21,394 bases of DNA from Daphnia carinata. Its lineage: Eukaryota > Arthropoda > Branchiopoda > Diplostraca > Daphniidae. Below, piece after piece: positions 12,228-21,394 of this stretch (its first letter is position 1; each line of letters opens with the position of its first letter). The notes below the pieces were generated by a model. It was not told the DNA's origin, made no database searches, and saw only the letters and a program-made list of their open reading frames with translations. The DNA is taken from the NCBI RefSeq assembly GCF_022539665.2, contig NW_026712526.1, forward strand, positions 1 through 21,394. The letters run 5' to 3'. A program made the translations under genes and the position numbers.

Positions 12228-12879
12228 TTGTAGTGAACTATGTGTGTAAAATTCTAATGATTTCATTAAACACAGTCATTTTCGCATTGAAATCGTAAAA
12301 ATTAATAAAATTCGTCAAAAACAGGTTGCCGATTCAAAGTTAAAAAGCATAGCCAAATACCGAATGTTTGAAGAACCAAGGTTTATCATGTTTTACTAAA
12401 CGCCAGCTGGTGGTGAGTTTTTACATTGGTTGTTCGCCAAACGCGATGGTTACCAGTCCAATATCCTTAACTATTTAAATCAAATATACTTGTAATTGTA
12501 GTGAACTATGTGTGTAAAATTCTAATGATTTCATTAAACACAGTCATTTTCGCATTGAAATCGTAAAAATTAATAAAATTCGTCAAAAACAGGTTGCCGA
12601 TTCAAAGTTAAAAAGCATAGCCAAATACCGAATGTTCGAAGAACCAAGGTTTATCATGTTTTACTAAACGCCAGCTGGTGGTGAGTTTTTACATTGGTTG
12701 TTCGCCAAACGCGATGGTTACCAGTCCAATATCCTTAACTATTTAAATCAAATATACTTGTAATTGTAGTGAACTATGTGTGTAAAATTCTAATGATTTC
12801 ATTAAACACAGTCATTTTCGCATTGAAATCGTAAAAATTAATAAAATTCGTCAAAAACAGGTTGCCGATTCAAAGTTAA

Positions 12880-13138
12880 AAAGCATAGCCAAATACCGAA
12901 TGTTCGAAGAACCAAGGTTTTACTAAACGCCAGCTGGTGGTGAGTTTTTACATTGGTTGTTCGCCAAACGCGATGGTTACCAGTCCAATATCCTTAACTA
13001 TTTAAATCAAATATACTTGTAATTGTAGTGAACTATGTGTGTAAAATTCTAATGATTTCATTAAACACAGTCATTTTCGCATTGAAATCGTAAAAATTAA
13101 TAAAATTCGTCAAAAACAGGTTGCCGATTCAAAGTTAA
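12880..13138. repeat. Unit 49: second copy of the 9-bp deletion
   Basis: The junction at 12920/12921 is identical to that in unit 32, but the unit carries the ATA marker of the right domain. It is either an independent slippage at the GTTT direct repeats or a transfer between domains by gene conversion. Confidence 0.95.
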
Positions 13139-13158
13139 AAAGCATAGCCAAATACCGA

Positions 13159-13290
13159 ATGTTCGAAGAACCAAGGTTTATCATGTTTTCTAAACGCCAG
13201 CTGGTGGTTGAGTTTTTACATTGGTTGTTCGCCAAACGCGATGGTTACCAGTCCAATATCCTTAACTATTTAAATCAAATATACTTGTAA
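13159..13290 (+). CDS. Intact short ORF, unit 50
   Basis: This has the same 43-codon frame as unit 46, with TTTTCT, GGTTGAG and the ATA (Ile) marker. The inner AAGG-linked ATG lies at 13183. It sits between a unit with the 9-bp deletion (49) and a TTTGAAG/TATTACT unit (51), so it is an isolated open copy among broken ones. No function can be assigned. Confidence 0.3.
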   Translation: MFEEPRFIMFSKRQLVVEFLHWLFAKRDGYQSNILNYLNQIYL

Positions 13291-14478
13291 TTGTAGTGAA
13301 CTATGTGTGTAAAATTCTAATGATTTCATTAAACACAGTCATTTTCGCATTGAAATCGTAAAAATTAATAAAATTCGTCAAAAACAGGTTGCCGATTCAA
13401 AGTTAAAAAGCATAGCCAAATACCGAATGTTTGAAGAACCAAGGTTTATCATGTATTACTAAACGCCAGCTGGTGGTGAGTTTTTACATTGGTTGTTCGC
13501 CAAACGCGATGGTTACCAGTCCAATATCCTTAACTATTTAAATCAAATATACTTGTAATTGTAGTGAACTATGTGTGTAAAATTCTAATGATTTCATTAA
13601 ACACAGTCATTTTCGCATTGAAATCGTAAAAATTAATAAAATTCGTCAAAAACAGGTTGCCGATTCAAAGTTAAAAAGCATAGCCAAATACCGAATGTTC
13701 GAAGAACCAAGGTTTATCATGTTTTACTAAACGCCAGCTGGTGGTGAGTTTTTACATTGGTTGTTCGCCAAACGCGATGGTTACCAGTCCAATATCCTTA
13801 ACTATTTAAATCAAATATACTTGTAATTGTAGTGAACTATGTGTGTAAAATTCTAATGATTTCATTAAACACAGTCATTTTCGCATTGAAATCGTAAAAA
13901 TTAATAAAATTCGTCAAAAACAGGTTGCCGATTCAAAGTTAAAAAGCATAGCCAAATACCGAATGTTCGAAGAACCAAGGTTTATCATGTTTTACTAAAC
14001 GCCAGCTGGTGGTGAGTTTTTACATTGGTTGTTCGCCAAACGCGATGGTTACCAGTCCAATATCCTTAACTATTTAAATCAAATATACTTGTAATTGTAG
14101 TGAACTATGTGTGTAAAATTCTAATGATTTCATTAAACACAGTCATTTTCGCATTGAAATCGTAAAAATTAATAAAATTCGTCAAAAACAGGTTGCCGAT
14201 TCAAAGTTAAAAAGCATAGCCAAATACCGAATGTTCGAAGAACCAAGGTTTATCATGTTTTACTAAACGCCAGCTGGTGGTGAGTTTTTACATTGGTTGT
14301 TCGCCAAACGCGATGGTTACCAGTCCAATATCCTTAACTATTTAAATCAAATATACTTGTAATTGTAGTGAACTATGTGTGTAAAATTCTAATGATTTCA
14401 TTAAACACAGTCATTTTCGCATTGAAATCGTAAAAATTAATAAAATTCGTCAAAAACAGGTTGCCGATTCAAAGTTAA

Positions 14479-17400
14479 AAAGCATAGCCAAATACCGAAT
14501 GTTTGAAGAACCAAGGTTTATCATGTTTTACTAAACGCCAGCTGGTGGTGAGTTTTTACATTGGTTGTTCGCCAAACGCGATGGTTACCAGTCCAATATC
14601 CTTAACTATTTAAATCAAATATACTTGTAATTGTAGTGAACTATGTGTGTAAAATTCTAATGATTTCATTAAACACAGTCATTTTCGCATTGAAATCGTA
14701 AAAATTAATAAAATTCGTCAAAAACAGGTTGCCGATTCAAAGTTAAAAAGCATAGCCAAATACCGAATGTTCGAAGAACCAAGGTTTATCATGTTTACTA
14801 AACGCCAGCTGGTGGTGAGTTTTTACATTGGTTGTTCGCCAAACGCGATGGTTACCAGTCCAATATCCTTAACTATTTAAATCAAATATACTTGTAATTG
14901 TAGTGAACTATGTGTGTAAAATTCTAATGATTTCATTAAACACAGTCATTTTCGCATTGAAATCGTAAAAATTAATAAAATTCGTCAAAAACAGGTTGCC
15001 GATTCAAAGTTAAAAAGCATAGCCAAATACCGAATGTTTGAAGAACCAAGGTTTATCATGTTTACTAAACGCCAGCTGGTGGTGAGTTTTTACATTGGTT
15101 GTTCGCCAAACGCGATGGTTACCAGTCCAATATCCTTAACTATTTAAATCAAATATACTTGTAATTGTAGTGAACTATGTGTGTAAAATTCTAATGATTT
15201 CATTAAACACAGTCATTTTCGCATTGAAATCGTAAAAATTAATAAAATTCGTCAAAAACAGGTTGCCGATTCAAAGTTAAAAAGCATAGCCAAATACCGA
15301 ATGTTCGAAGAACCAAGGTTTATCATGTTTTCTAAACGCCAGCTGGTGGTGAGTTTTTACATTGGTTGTTCGCCAAACGCGATGGTTACCAGTCCAATAT
15401 CCTTAACTATTTAAATCAAATATACTTGTAATTGTAGTGAACTATGTGTGTAAAATTCTAATGATTTCATTAAACACAGTCATTTTCGCATTGAAATCGT
15501 AAAAATTAATAAAATTCGTCAAAAACAGGTTGCCGATTCAAAGTTAAAAAGCATAGCCAAATACCGAATGTTTGAAGAACCAAGGTTTATCATGTTTACT
15601 AAACGCCAGCTGGTGGTGAGTTTTTACATTGGTTGTTCGCCAAACGCGATGGTTACCAGTCCAATATCCTTAACTATTTAAATCAAATATACTTGTAATT
15701 GTAGTGAACTATGTGTGTAAAATTCTAATGATTTCATTAAACACAGTCATTTTCGCATTGAAATCGTAAAAATTAATAAAATTCGTCAAAAACAGGTTGC
15801 CGATTCAAAGTTAAAAAGCATAGCCAAATACCGAATGTTCGAAGAACCAAGGTTTATCATGTTTTCTAAACGCCAGCTGGTGGTGAGTTTTTACATTGGT
15901 TGTTCGCCAAACGCGATGGTTACCAGTCCAATATCCTTAACTATTTAAATCAAATATACTTGTAATTGTAGTGAACTATGTGTGTAAAATTCTAATGATT
16001 TCATTAAACACAGTCATTTTCGCATTGAAATCGTAAAAATTAATAAAATTCGTCAAAAACAGGTTGCCGATTCAAAGTTAAAAAGCATAGCCAAATACCG
16101 AATGTTTGAAGAACCAAGGTTTATCATGTATTACTAAACGCCAGCTGGTGGTGAGTTTTTACATTGGTTGTTCGCCAAACGCGATGGTTACCAGTCCAAT
16201 ATCCTTAACTATTTAAATCAAATATACTTGTAATTGTAGTGAACTATGTGTGTAAAATTCTAATGATTTCATTAAACACAGTCATTTTCGCATTGAAATC
16301 GTAAAAATTAATAAAATTCGTCAAAAACAGGTTGCCGATTCAAAGTTAAAAAGCATAGCCAAATACCGAATGTTCGAAGAACCAAGGTTTATCATGTTTT
16401 ACTAAACGCCAGCTGGTGGTGAGTTTTTACATTGGTTGTTCGCCAAACGCGATGGTTACCAGTCCAATATCCTTAACTATTTAAATCAAATATAACTTGT
16501 AATTGTAGTGAACTATGTGTGTAAAATTCTAATGATTTCATTAAACACAGTCATTTTCGCATTGAAATCGTAAAAATTAATAAAATTCGTCAAAAACAGG
16601 TTGCCGATTCAAAGTTAAAAAGCATAGCCAAATACCGAATGTTTGAAGAACCAAGGTTTATCATGTTTACTAAACGCCAGCTGGTGGTGAGTTTTTACAT
16701 TGGTTGTTCGCCAAACGCGATGGTTACCAGTCCAATATCCTTAACTATTTAAATCAAATATACTTGTAATTGTAGTGAACTATGTGTGTAAAATTCTAAT
16801 GATTTCATTAAACACAGTCATTTTCGCATTGAAATCGTAAAAATTAATAAAATTCGTCAAAAACAGGTTGCCGATTCAAAGTTAAAAAGCATAGCCAAAT
16901 ACCGAATGTTCGAAGAACCAAGGTTTATCATGTTTTACTAAACGCCAGCTGGTGGTGAGTTTTTTACATTGGTTGTTCGCCAAACGCGATGGTTACCAGT
17001 CCAATATCCTTAACTATTTAAATCAAATATACTTGTAATTGTAGTGAACTATGTGTGTAAAATTCTAATGATTTCATTAAACACAGTCATTTTCGCATTG
17101 AAATCGTAAAAATTAATAAAATTCGTCAAAAACAGGTTGCCGATTCAAAGTTAAAAAGCATAGCCAAATACCGAATGTTTGAAGAACCAAGGTTTATCAT
17201 GTATTACTAAACGCCAGCTGGTGGTGAGTTTTTACATTGGTTGTTCGCCAAACGCGATGGTTACCAGTCCAATATCCTTAACTATTTAAATCAAATATAC
17301 TTGTAATTGTAGTGAACTATGTGTGTAAAATTCTAATGATTTCATTAAACACAGTCATTTTCGCATTGAAATCGTAAAAATTAATAAAATTCGTCAAAAA

Positions 17401-18226
17401 CAGGTTGCCGATTCAAAGTTAAAAAGCATAGCCAAATACCGAATGTTCGAAGAACCAAGGTTTATCATGTTTTACTAAACGCCAGCTGGTGGTGAGTTTT
17501 TACATTGGTTGTTCGCCAAACGCGATGGTTACCAGTCCAATATCCTTAACTATTTAAATCAAATATACTTGTAATTGTAGTGAACTATGTGTGTAAAATT
17601 CTAATGATTTCATTAAACACAGTCATTTTCGCATTGAAATCGTAAAAATTAATAAAATTCGTCAAAAACAGGTTGCCGATTCAAAGTTAAAAAGCATAGC
17701 CAAATACCGAATGTTTGAAGAACCAAGGTTTATCATGTATTACTAAACGCCAGCTGGTGGTGAGTTTTTACATTGGTTGTTCGCCAAACGCGATGGTTAC
17801 CAGTCCAATATCCTTAACTATTTAAATCAAATATACTTGTAATTGTAGTGAACTATGTGTGTAAAATTCTAATGATTTCATTAAACACAGTCATTTTCGC
17901 ATTGAAATCGTAAAAATTAATAAAATTCGTCAAAAACAGGTTGCCGATTCAAAGTTAAAAAGCATAGCCAAATACCGAATGTTCGAAGAACCAAGGTTTA
18001 TCATGTTTTACTAAACGCCAGCTGGTGGTGAGTTTTTACATTGGTTGTTCGCCAAACGCGATGGTTACCAGTCCAATATCCTTAACTATTTAAATCAAAT
18101 ATACTTGTAATTGTAGTGAACTATGTGTGTAAAATTCTAATGATTTCATTAAACACAGTCATTTTCGCATTGAAATCGTAAAAATTAATAAAATTCGTCA
18201 AAAACAGGTTGCCGATTCAAAGTTAA
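14479..18226. repeat. Dimeric higher-order repeat block, units 55-68
   Basis: Fourteen consecutive units alternate strictly between TTTGAAG (odd units 55-67) and TTCGAAG (even units 56-68), so the effective period is a dimer of about 534-537 bp. Two dimers repeat in full at the other variable sites. Units 57-58 and 59-60 share TTTACT then TTTTCT/GGTGAG. Units 65-66 and 67-68 share TATTACT then TTTTACT, apart from one extra T in unit 64's neighbour block. This shows that two-unit blocks, not single units, were copied. Units 51-52 have the same TATTACT/TTTTACT pairing and may be the seed or an exported copy. Confidence 0.85.
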
Positions 18227-18514
18227 AAAGCATAGCCAAATACCGAATGTTCGAAGAACCAAGGTTTATCATGTTTTACTAAACGCCAGCTGGTGGTGAG
18301 TTTTTACATTGGTTGTTCGCCAAACGCGATGGTTACCAGTCCAATATCCTTAACTATTTAAATCAAATATACTTGTAATTGTAGTGAACTATGTGTGTAA
18401 AATTCTAATGATTTCATTAAACACAGTCATTTTCGCATTGAAATCGTAAAAATTAATAAAATTCGTCAAAAACAGGTTGCCGATTCAAAGTTAAAAAGCA
18501 TAGCCAAATACCGA

Positions 18515-18646
18515 ATGTTCGAAGAACCAAGGTTTATCATGTTTTCTAAACGCCAGCTGGTGGTTGAGTTTTTACATTGGTTGTTCGCCAAACGCGATGG
18601 TTACCAGTCCAATATCCTTAACTATTTAAATCAAATATACTTGTAA
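18515..18646 (+). CDS. Intact short ORF, unit 70
   Basis: This is a 43-codon frame with both sites intact and the ATA marker, predicted to be the same peptide as in units 46 and 50. The inner AAGG-linked ATG lies at 18539. It is the first intact copy after a run of 19 broken units (51-69) and begins the right-hand series of open copies. No family is recognised. Confidence 0.3.
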   Translation: MFEEPRFIMFSKRQLVVEFLHWLFAKRDGYQSNILNYLNQIYL

Positions 18647-19455
18647 TTGTAGTGAACTATGTGTGTAAAATTCTAATGATTTCATTAAACACAGTCATTT
18701 TCGCATTGAAATCGTAAAAATTAATAAAATTCGTCAAAAACAGGTTGCCGATTCAAAGTTAAAAAGCATAGCCAAATACCGAATGTTCGAAGAACCAAGG
18801 TTTATCATGTTTTACTAAACGCCAGCTGGTGGTGAGTTTTTACATTGGTTGTTCGCCAAACGCGATGGTTACCAGTCCAATATCCTTAACTATTTAAATC
18901 AAATATACTTGTAATTGTAGTGAACTATGTGTGTAAAATTCTAATGATTTCATTAAACACAGTCATTTTCGCATTGAAATCGTAAAAATTAATAAAATTC
19001 GTCAAAAACAGGTTGCCGATTCAAAGTTAAAAAGCATAGCCAAATACCGAATGTTCGAAGAACCAAGGTTTATCATGTTTTACTAAACGCCAGCTGGTGG
19101 TGAGTTTTTACATTGGTTGTTCGCCAAACGCGATGGTTACCAGTCCAATATCCTTAACTATTTAAATCAAATATACTTGTAATTGTAGTGAACTATGTGT
19201 GTAAAATTCTAATGATTTCATTAAACACAGTCATTTTCGCATTGAAATCGTAAAAATTAATAAAATTCGTCAAAAACAGGTTGCCGATTCAAAGTTAAAA
19301 AGCATAGCCAAATACCGAATGTTCGAAGAACCAAGGTTTATCATGTTTTACTAAACGCCAGCTGGTGGTGAGTTTTTACATTGGTTGTTCGCCAAACGCG
19401 ATGGTTACCAGTCCAATATCCTTAACTATTTAAATCAAATATACTTGTAATTGTA

Positions 19456-19719
19456 GTGAACTATGTGTGTAAAATTCTAAATGATTTCATTAAACACAGT
19501 CATTTTCGCATTGAAATCGTAAAAATTAATAAAATTCGTCAAAAACAGGTTGCCGATTCAAAGTTAAAAAGCATAGCCAAATACCGAATGTTCGAAGAAC
19601 CAAGGTTTATCATGTTTTCTAAACGCCAGCTGGTGGTTGAGTTTTTACATTGGTTGTTCGCCAAACGCGATGGTTACCAGTCCAATATCCTTAACTATTT
19701 AAATCAAATATACTTGTAA
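19456..19719 (+). CDS. Short hypothetical ORF, 87 codons, units 73-74 (longest in the window)
   Basis: This GTG-started frame is the longest in the array. An extra A in the preceding spacer (CTAAATGATTT for CTAATGATTT, about 19479-19481) removes the usual stop and joins the upstream codons MNYVCKILNDF to the standard frame. Unit 74 also has both intact sites, so the frame reads on to TTG TAA. The product would be strongly basic, with a Lys-rich first half (IVKINKIRQKQVADSKLKS) and an amphipathic second half (QLVVEFLHWLFAKRD). No signal peptide, catalytic motif or known family is recognised. No Shine-Dalgarno sequence precedes the GTG, so the extension is probably accidental. More plausible starts are the ATG at 19588 (43 aa) or the ATG at 19612, six bases after AAGG (35 aa). 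Whether any of it is translated is unknown. Confidence 0.3.
   Translation: MNYVCKILNDFIKHSHFRIEIVKINKIRQKQVADSKLKSIAKYRMFEEPRFIMFSKRQLVVEFLHWLFAKRDGYQSNILNYLNQIYL
19602..19614 (+). promoter_or_regulatory. Possible ribosome binding site before the inner ATG (unit 74 example)
   Basis: AAGG at 19602-19605 lies six bases before the ATG at 19612, a spacing typical of bacterial Shine-Dalgarno sites. Neither the GTG at 19456 nor the ATG at 19588 has such a site. The same AAGG-TTTATC-ATG arrangement is in nearly every unit, so if the unit is translated the 35-codon start is the best supported. AAGG also encodes residues of the longer frame (Pro-Arg), so it may be chance. It is lost in units 32 and 49, where the 9-bp deletion removes the ATG. 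Confidence 0.25.
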
Positions 19720-20390
19720 TTGTAGTGAACTATGTGTGTAAAATTCTAATGATTTCATTAAACACAGTCATTTTCGCATTGAAATCGTAAAAATTAATAA
19801 AATTCGTCAAAAACAGGTTGCCGATTCAAAGTTAAAAAGCATAGCCAAATACCGAATGTTTGAAGAACCAAGGTTTATCATGTTTTACTAAACGCCAGCT
19901 GGTGGTGAGTTTTTACATTGGTTGTTCGCCAAACGCGATGGTTACCAGTCCAATATCCTTAACTATTTAAATCAAATATACTTGTAATTGTAGTGAACTA
20001 TGTGTGTAAAATTCTAATGATTTCATTAAACACAGTCATTTTCGCATTGAAATCGTAAAAATTAATAAAATTCGTCAAAAACAGGTTGCCGATTCAAAGT
20101 TAAAAAGCATAGCCAAATACCGAATGTTCGAAGAACCAAGGTTTATCATGTTTTCTAAACGCCAGCTGGTGGTGAGTTTTTACATTGGTTGTTCGCCAAA
20201 CGCGATGGTTACCAGTCCAATATCCTTAACTATTTAAATCAAATATACTTGTAATTGTAGTGAACTATGTGTGTAAAATTCTAATGATTTCATTAAACAC
20301 AGTCATTTTCGCATTGAAATCGTAAAAATTAATAAAATTCGTCAAAAACAGGTTGCCGATTCAAAGTTAAAAAGCATAGCCAAATACCGA

Positions 20391-20522
20391 ATGTTCGAAG
20401 AACCAAGGTTTATCATGTTTTCTAAACGCCAGCTGGTGGTTGAGTTTTTACATTGGTTGTTCGCCAAACGCGATGGTTACCAGTCCAATATCCTTAACTA
20501 TTTAAATCAAATATACTTGTAA
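20391..20522 (+). CDS. Intact short ORF, unit 77
   Basis: The same 43-codon frame with TTTTCT, GGTTGAG and ATA. The inner AAGG-linked ATG lies at 20415. The unit before it (76) has TTTTCT but GGTGAG, so it differs from this intact copy at one ORF-breaking site only. No function can be assigned. Confidence 0.3.
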   Translation: MFEEPRFIMFSKRQLVVEFLHWLFAKRDGYQSNILNYLNQIYL

Positions 20523-20926
20523 TTGTAGTGAACTATGTGTGTAAAATTCTAATGATTTCATTAAACACAGTCATTTTCGCATTGAAATCGTAAAAATTAA
20601 TAAAATTCGTCAAAAACAGGTTGCCGATTCAAAGTTAAAAAGCATAGCCAAATACCGAATGTTCGAAGAACCAAGGTTTATCATGTTTTACTAAACGCCA
20701 GCTGGTGGTGAGTTTTTACATTGGTTGTTCGCCAAACGCGATGGTTACCAGTCCAATATCCTTAACTATTTAAATCAAATATACTTGTAATTGTAGTGAA
20801 CTATGTGTGTAAAATTCTAATGATTTCATTAAACACAGTCATTTTCGCATTGAAATCGTAAAAATTAATAAAATTCGTCAAAAACAGGTTGCCGATTCAA
20901 AGTTAAAAAGCATAGCCAAATACCGA

Positions 20927-21058
20927 ATGTTCGAAGAACCAAGGTTTATCATGTTTTCTAAACGCCAGCTGGTGGTTGAGTTTTTACATTGGTTGTTCGC
21001 CAAACGCGATGGTTACCAGTCCAATATCCTTAACTATTTAAATCAAATATACTTGTAA
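20927..21058 (+). CDS. Intact short ORF, unit 79
   Basis: The same 43-codon frame with both sites intact and the ATA marker. The inner AAGG-linked ATG lies at 20951. Together with unit 80 it forms the only pair of adjacent intact copies in the window. No family is recognised. Confidence 0.3.
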   Translation: MFEEPRFIMFSKRQLVVEFLHWLFAKRDGYQSNILNYLNQIYL

Positions 21059-21174
21059 TTGTAGTGAACTATGTGTGTAAAATTCTAATGATTTCATTAA
21101 ACACAGTCATTTTCGCATTGAAATCGTAAAAATTAATAAAATTCGTCAAAAACAGGTTGCCGATTCAAAGTTAA

Positions 21175-21394
21175 AAAGCATAGCCAAATACCGAATGTTC
21201 GAAGAACCAAGGTTTATCATGTTTTCTAAACGCCAGCTGGTGGTTGAGTTTTTACATTGGTTGTTCGCCAAACGCGATGGTTACCAGTCCAATATCCTTA
21301 ACTATTTAAATCAAATGTACTTGTAATTGTAGTGAACTATGTGTGTAAAATTCTAATGATTTCATTAAACACAGTCATTTTCGCATTGAAATCG
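21175..21394. repeat. Unit 80, partial, mosaic of the two families
   Basis: The last 220 bp follow the normal unit and stop at the window edge. This unit has the intact TTTTCT and GGTTGAG sites, like units 70, 74, 77 and 79, but the ATG marker of the left domain. It is the only unit with that combination. It may be an ancestral-type copy near the true right edge of the array, or a recombinant between the families. The sequence beyond 21394 would decide. Confidence 0.85.
21195..21326 (+). CDS. Intact short ORF, unit 80, Met variant
   Basis: This is the same 43-codon frame, but the penultimate region reads NQMYL because the marker is ATG rather than ATA. It is the only intact copy with the left-family marker. 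The inner AAGG-linked ATG lies at 21219. If the array grew from a parental gene at its right side, this copy would be nearest to it in this window, which is inference. No function is recognised. Confidence 0.3.
   Translation: MFEEPRFIMFSKRQLVVEFLHWLFAKRDGYQSNILNYLNQMYL

Larger units (their letters stand above)
11809..21174. repeat. Right domain: 35 heterogeneous units (ATA family)
   Basis: Every unit from 45 to 79 has CAAATATACTTG in place of CAAATGTACTTG, changing Met to Ile in the intact frame. Three other sites vary. The first is TTCGAAG or TTTGAAG (synonymous Phe). The second is the string after the AAGG-linked ATG: TTTTCT (intact), TTTACT, TTTTACT or TATTACT. The third is GGTTGAG (intact) or GGTGAG. 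TTTGAAG is in units 47, 51, 55, 57, 59, 61, 63, 65, 67 and 75. TATTACT is in 51, 61, 65 and 67. TTTACT is in 45, 56, 57, 59 and 63. TTTTCT with GGTGAG is in 58, 60 and 76. Units 46, 50, 70, 74, 77 and 79 are fully intact. Unit 49 carries the 9-bp deletion also seen in unit 32. This domain holds most of the array's diversity. Confidence 0.93.
1..21394. repeat. Tandem array of a 268-bp unit, about 79.8 copies, open at both ends
   Basis: The motif AAAGCATAGCC recurs at 1, 269, 537, 805, 1073 and so on to 21175, always in the same orientation. This defines 79 complete units and 220 bp of an 80th. Most units are exactly 268 bp. The exceptions are unit 12 (234 bp), 15 (267), 23 (310), 29 (262), 32 and 49 (259), 38, 62, 64 and 73 (269), 39 (291), and 45, 56-60, 63 and 76 (267). 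These lengths add up exactly to the window. Each unit holds a short ORF, intact or broken, in its first 152 bp, then a cluster of in-frame stops and an A/T-rich spacer. There is no unique sequence between units, so this is not a CRISPR array. The phase chosen for the unit is arbitrary because no array edge is visible. Real satellite-like DNA is the simplest reading; an assembly that expanded or collapsed copies cannot be excluded. Confidence 0.98.

Noticed and set aside
1-21394. CRISPR array
   Set aside because: The repeat is continuous at 268 bp with no variable spacers between conserved repeats.

Overview
The whole 21,394-base window is one head-to-tail tandem array. The unit is 268 bp, about 33% G+C (89 of 268 in the first unit). 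Starting each unit at the AAAGCATAGCC motif gives 79 complete units plus the first 220 bp of an 80th. The array runs off both ends, so neither its boundaries nor its total length can be seen. There is no unique sequence, no recognisable protein family, RNA gene, insertion sequence or CRISPR array. The host cannot be named. An AAGG four-base box six bases before an ATG, and the look of the short ORF, fit an AT-rich bacterium. Nothing excludes a eukaryotic satellite.

Layout. Units 1-44 (1-11808) are nearly identical, with two substitutions noticed (2456, 9200) and a few indels. All carry a broken form of a short ORF. Units 45-79 (11809-21174) form a second family, marked in every unit by ATA instead of ATG near the ORF end, and are much more varied. 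Within them, units 55-68 (14479-18226) alternate strictly between two unit types, giving a dimeric higher-order repeat of about 535 bp. Intact copies of the short ORF occur in units 46, 50, 70, 74, 77, 79 and 80 and become denser towards the right end. The final partial unit has the intact ORF but the left-family ATG marker.

How it fits together. The unit probably descends from a small reading frame, or the 3' end of a gene, plus about 110-140 bp of flank that was amplified in tandem. Most copies then decayed and were homogenised by unequal exchange or gene conversion. A +1 insertion and a nearby -1 deletion in most units leave the downstream frame unchanged but create a stop between them. 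Length variants (34-, 9- and 6-bp deletions, a 23-bp tandem duplication, a 42-bp templated insertion) are internal rearrangements of the unit. No function can be assigned to the array from sequence alone.
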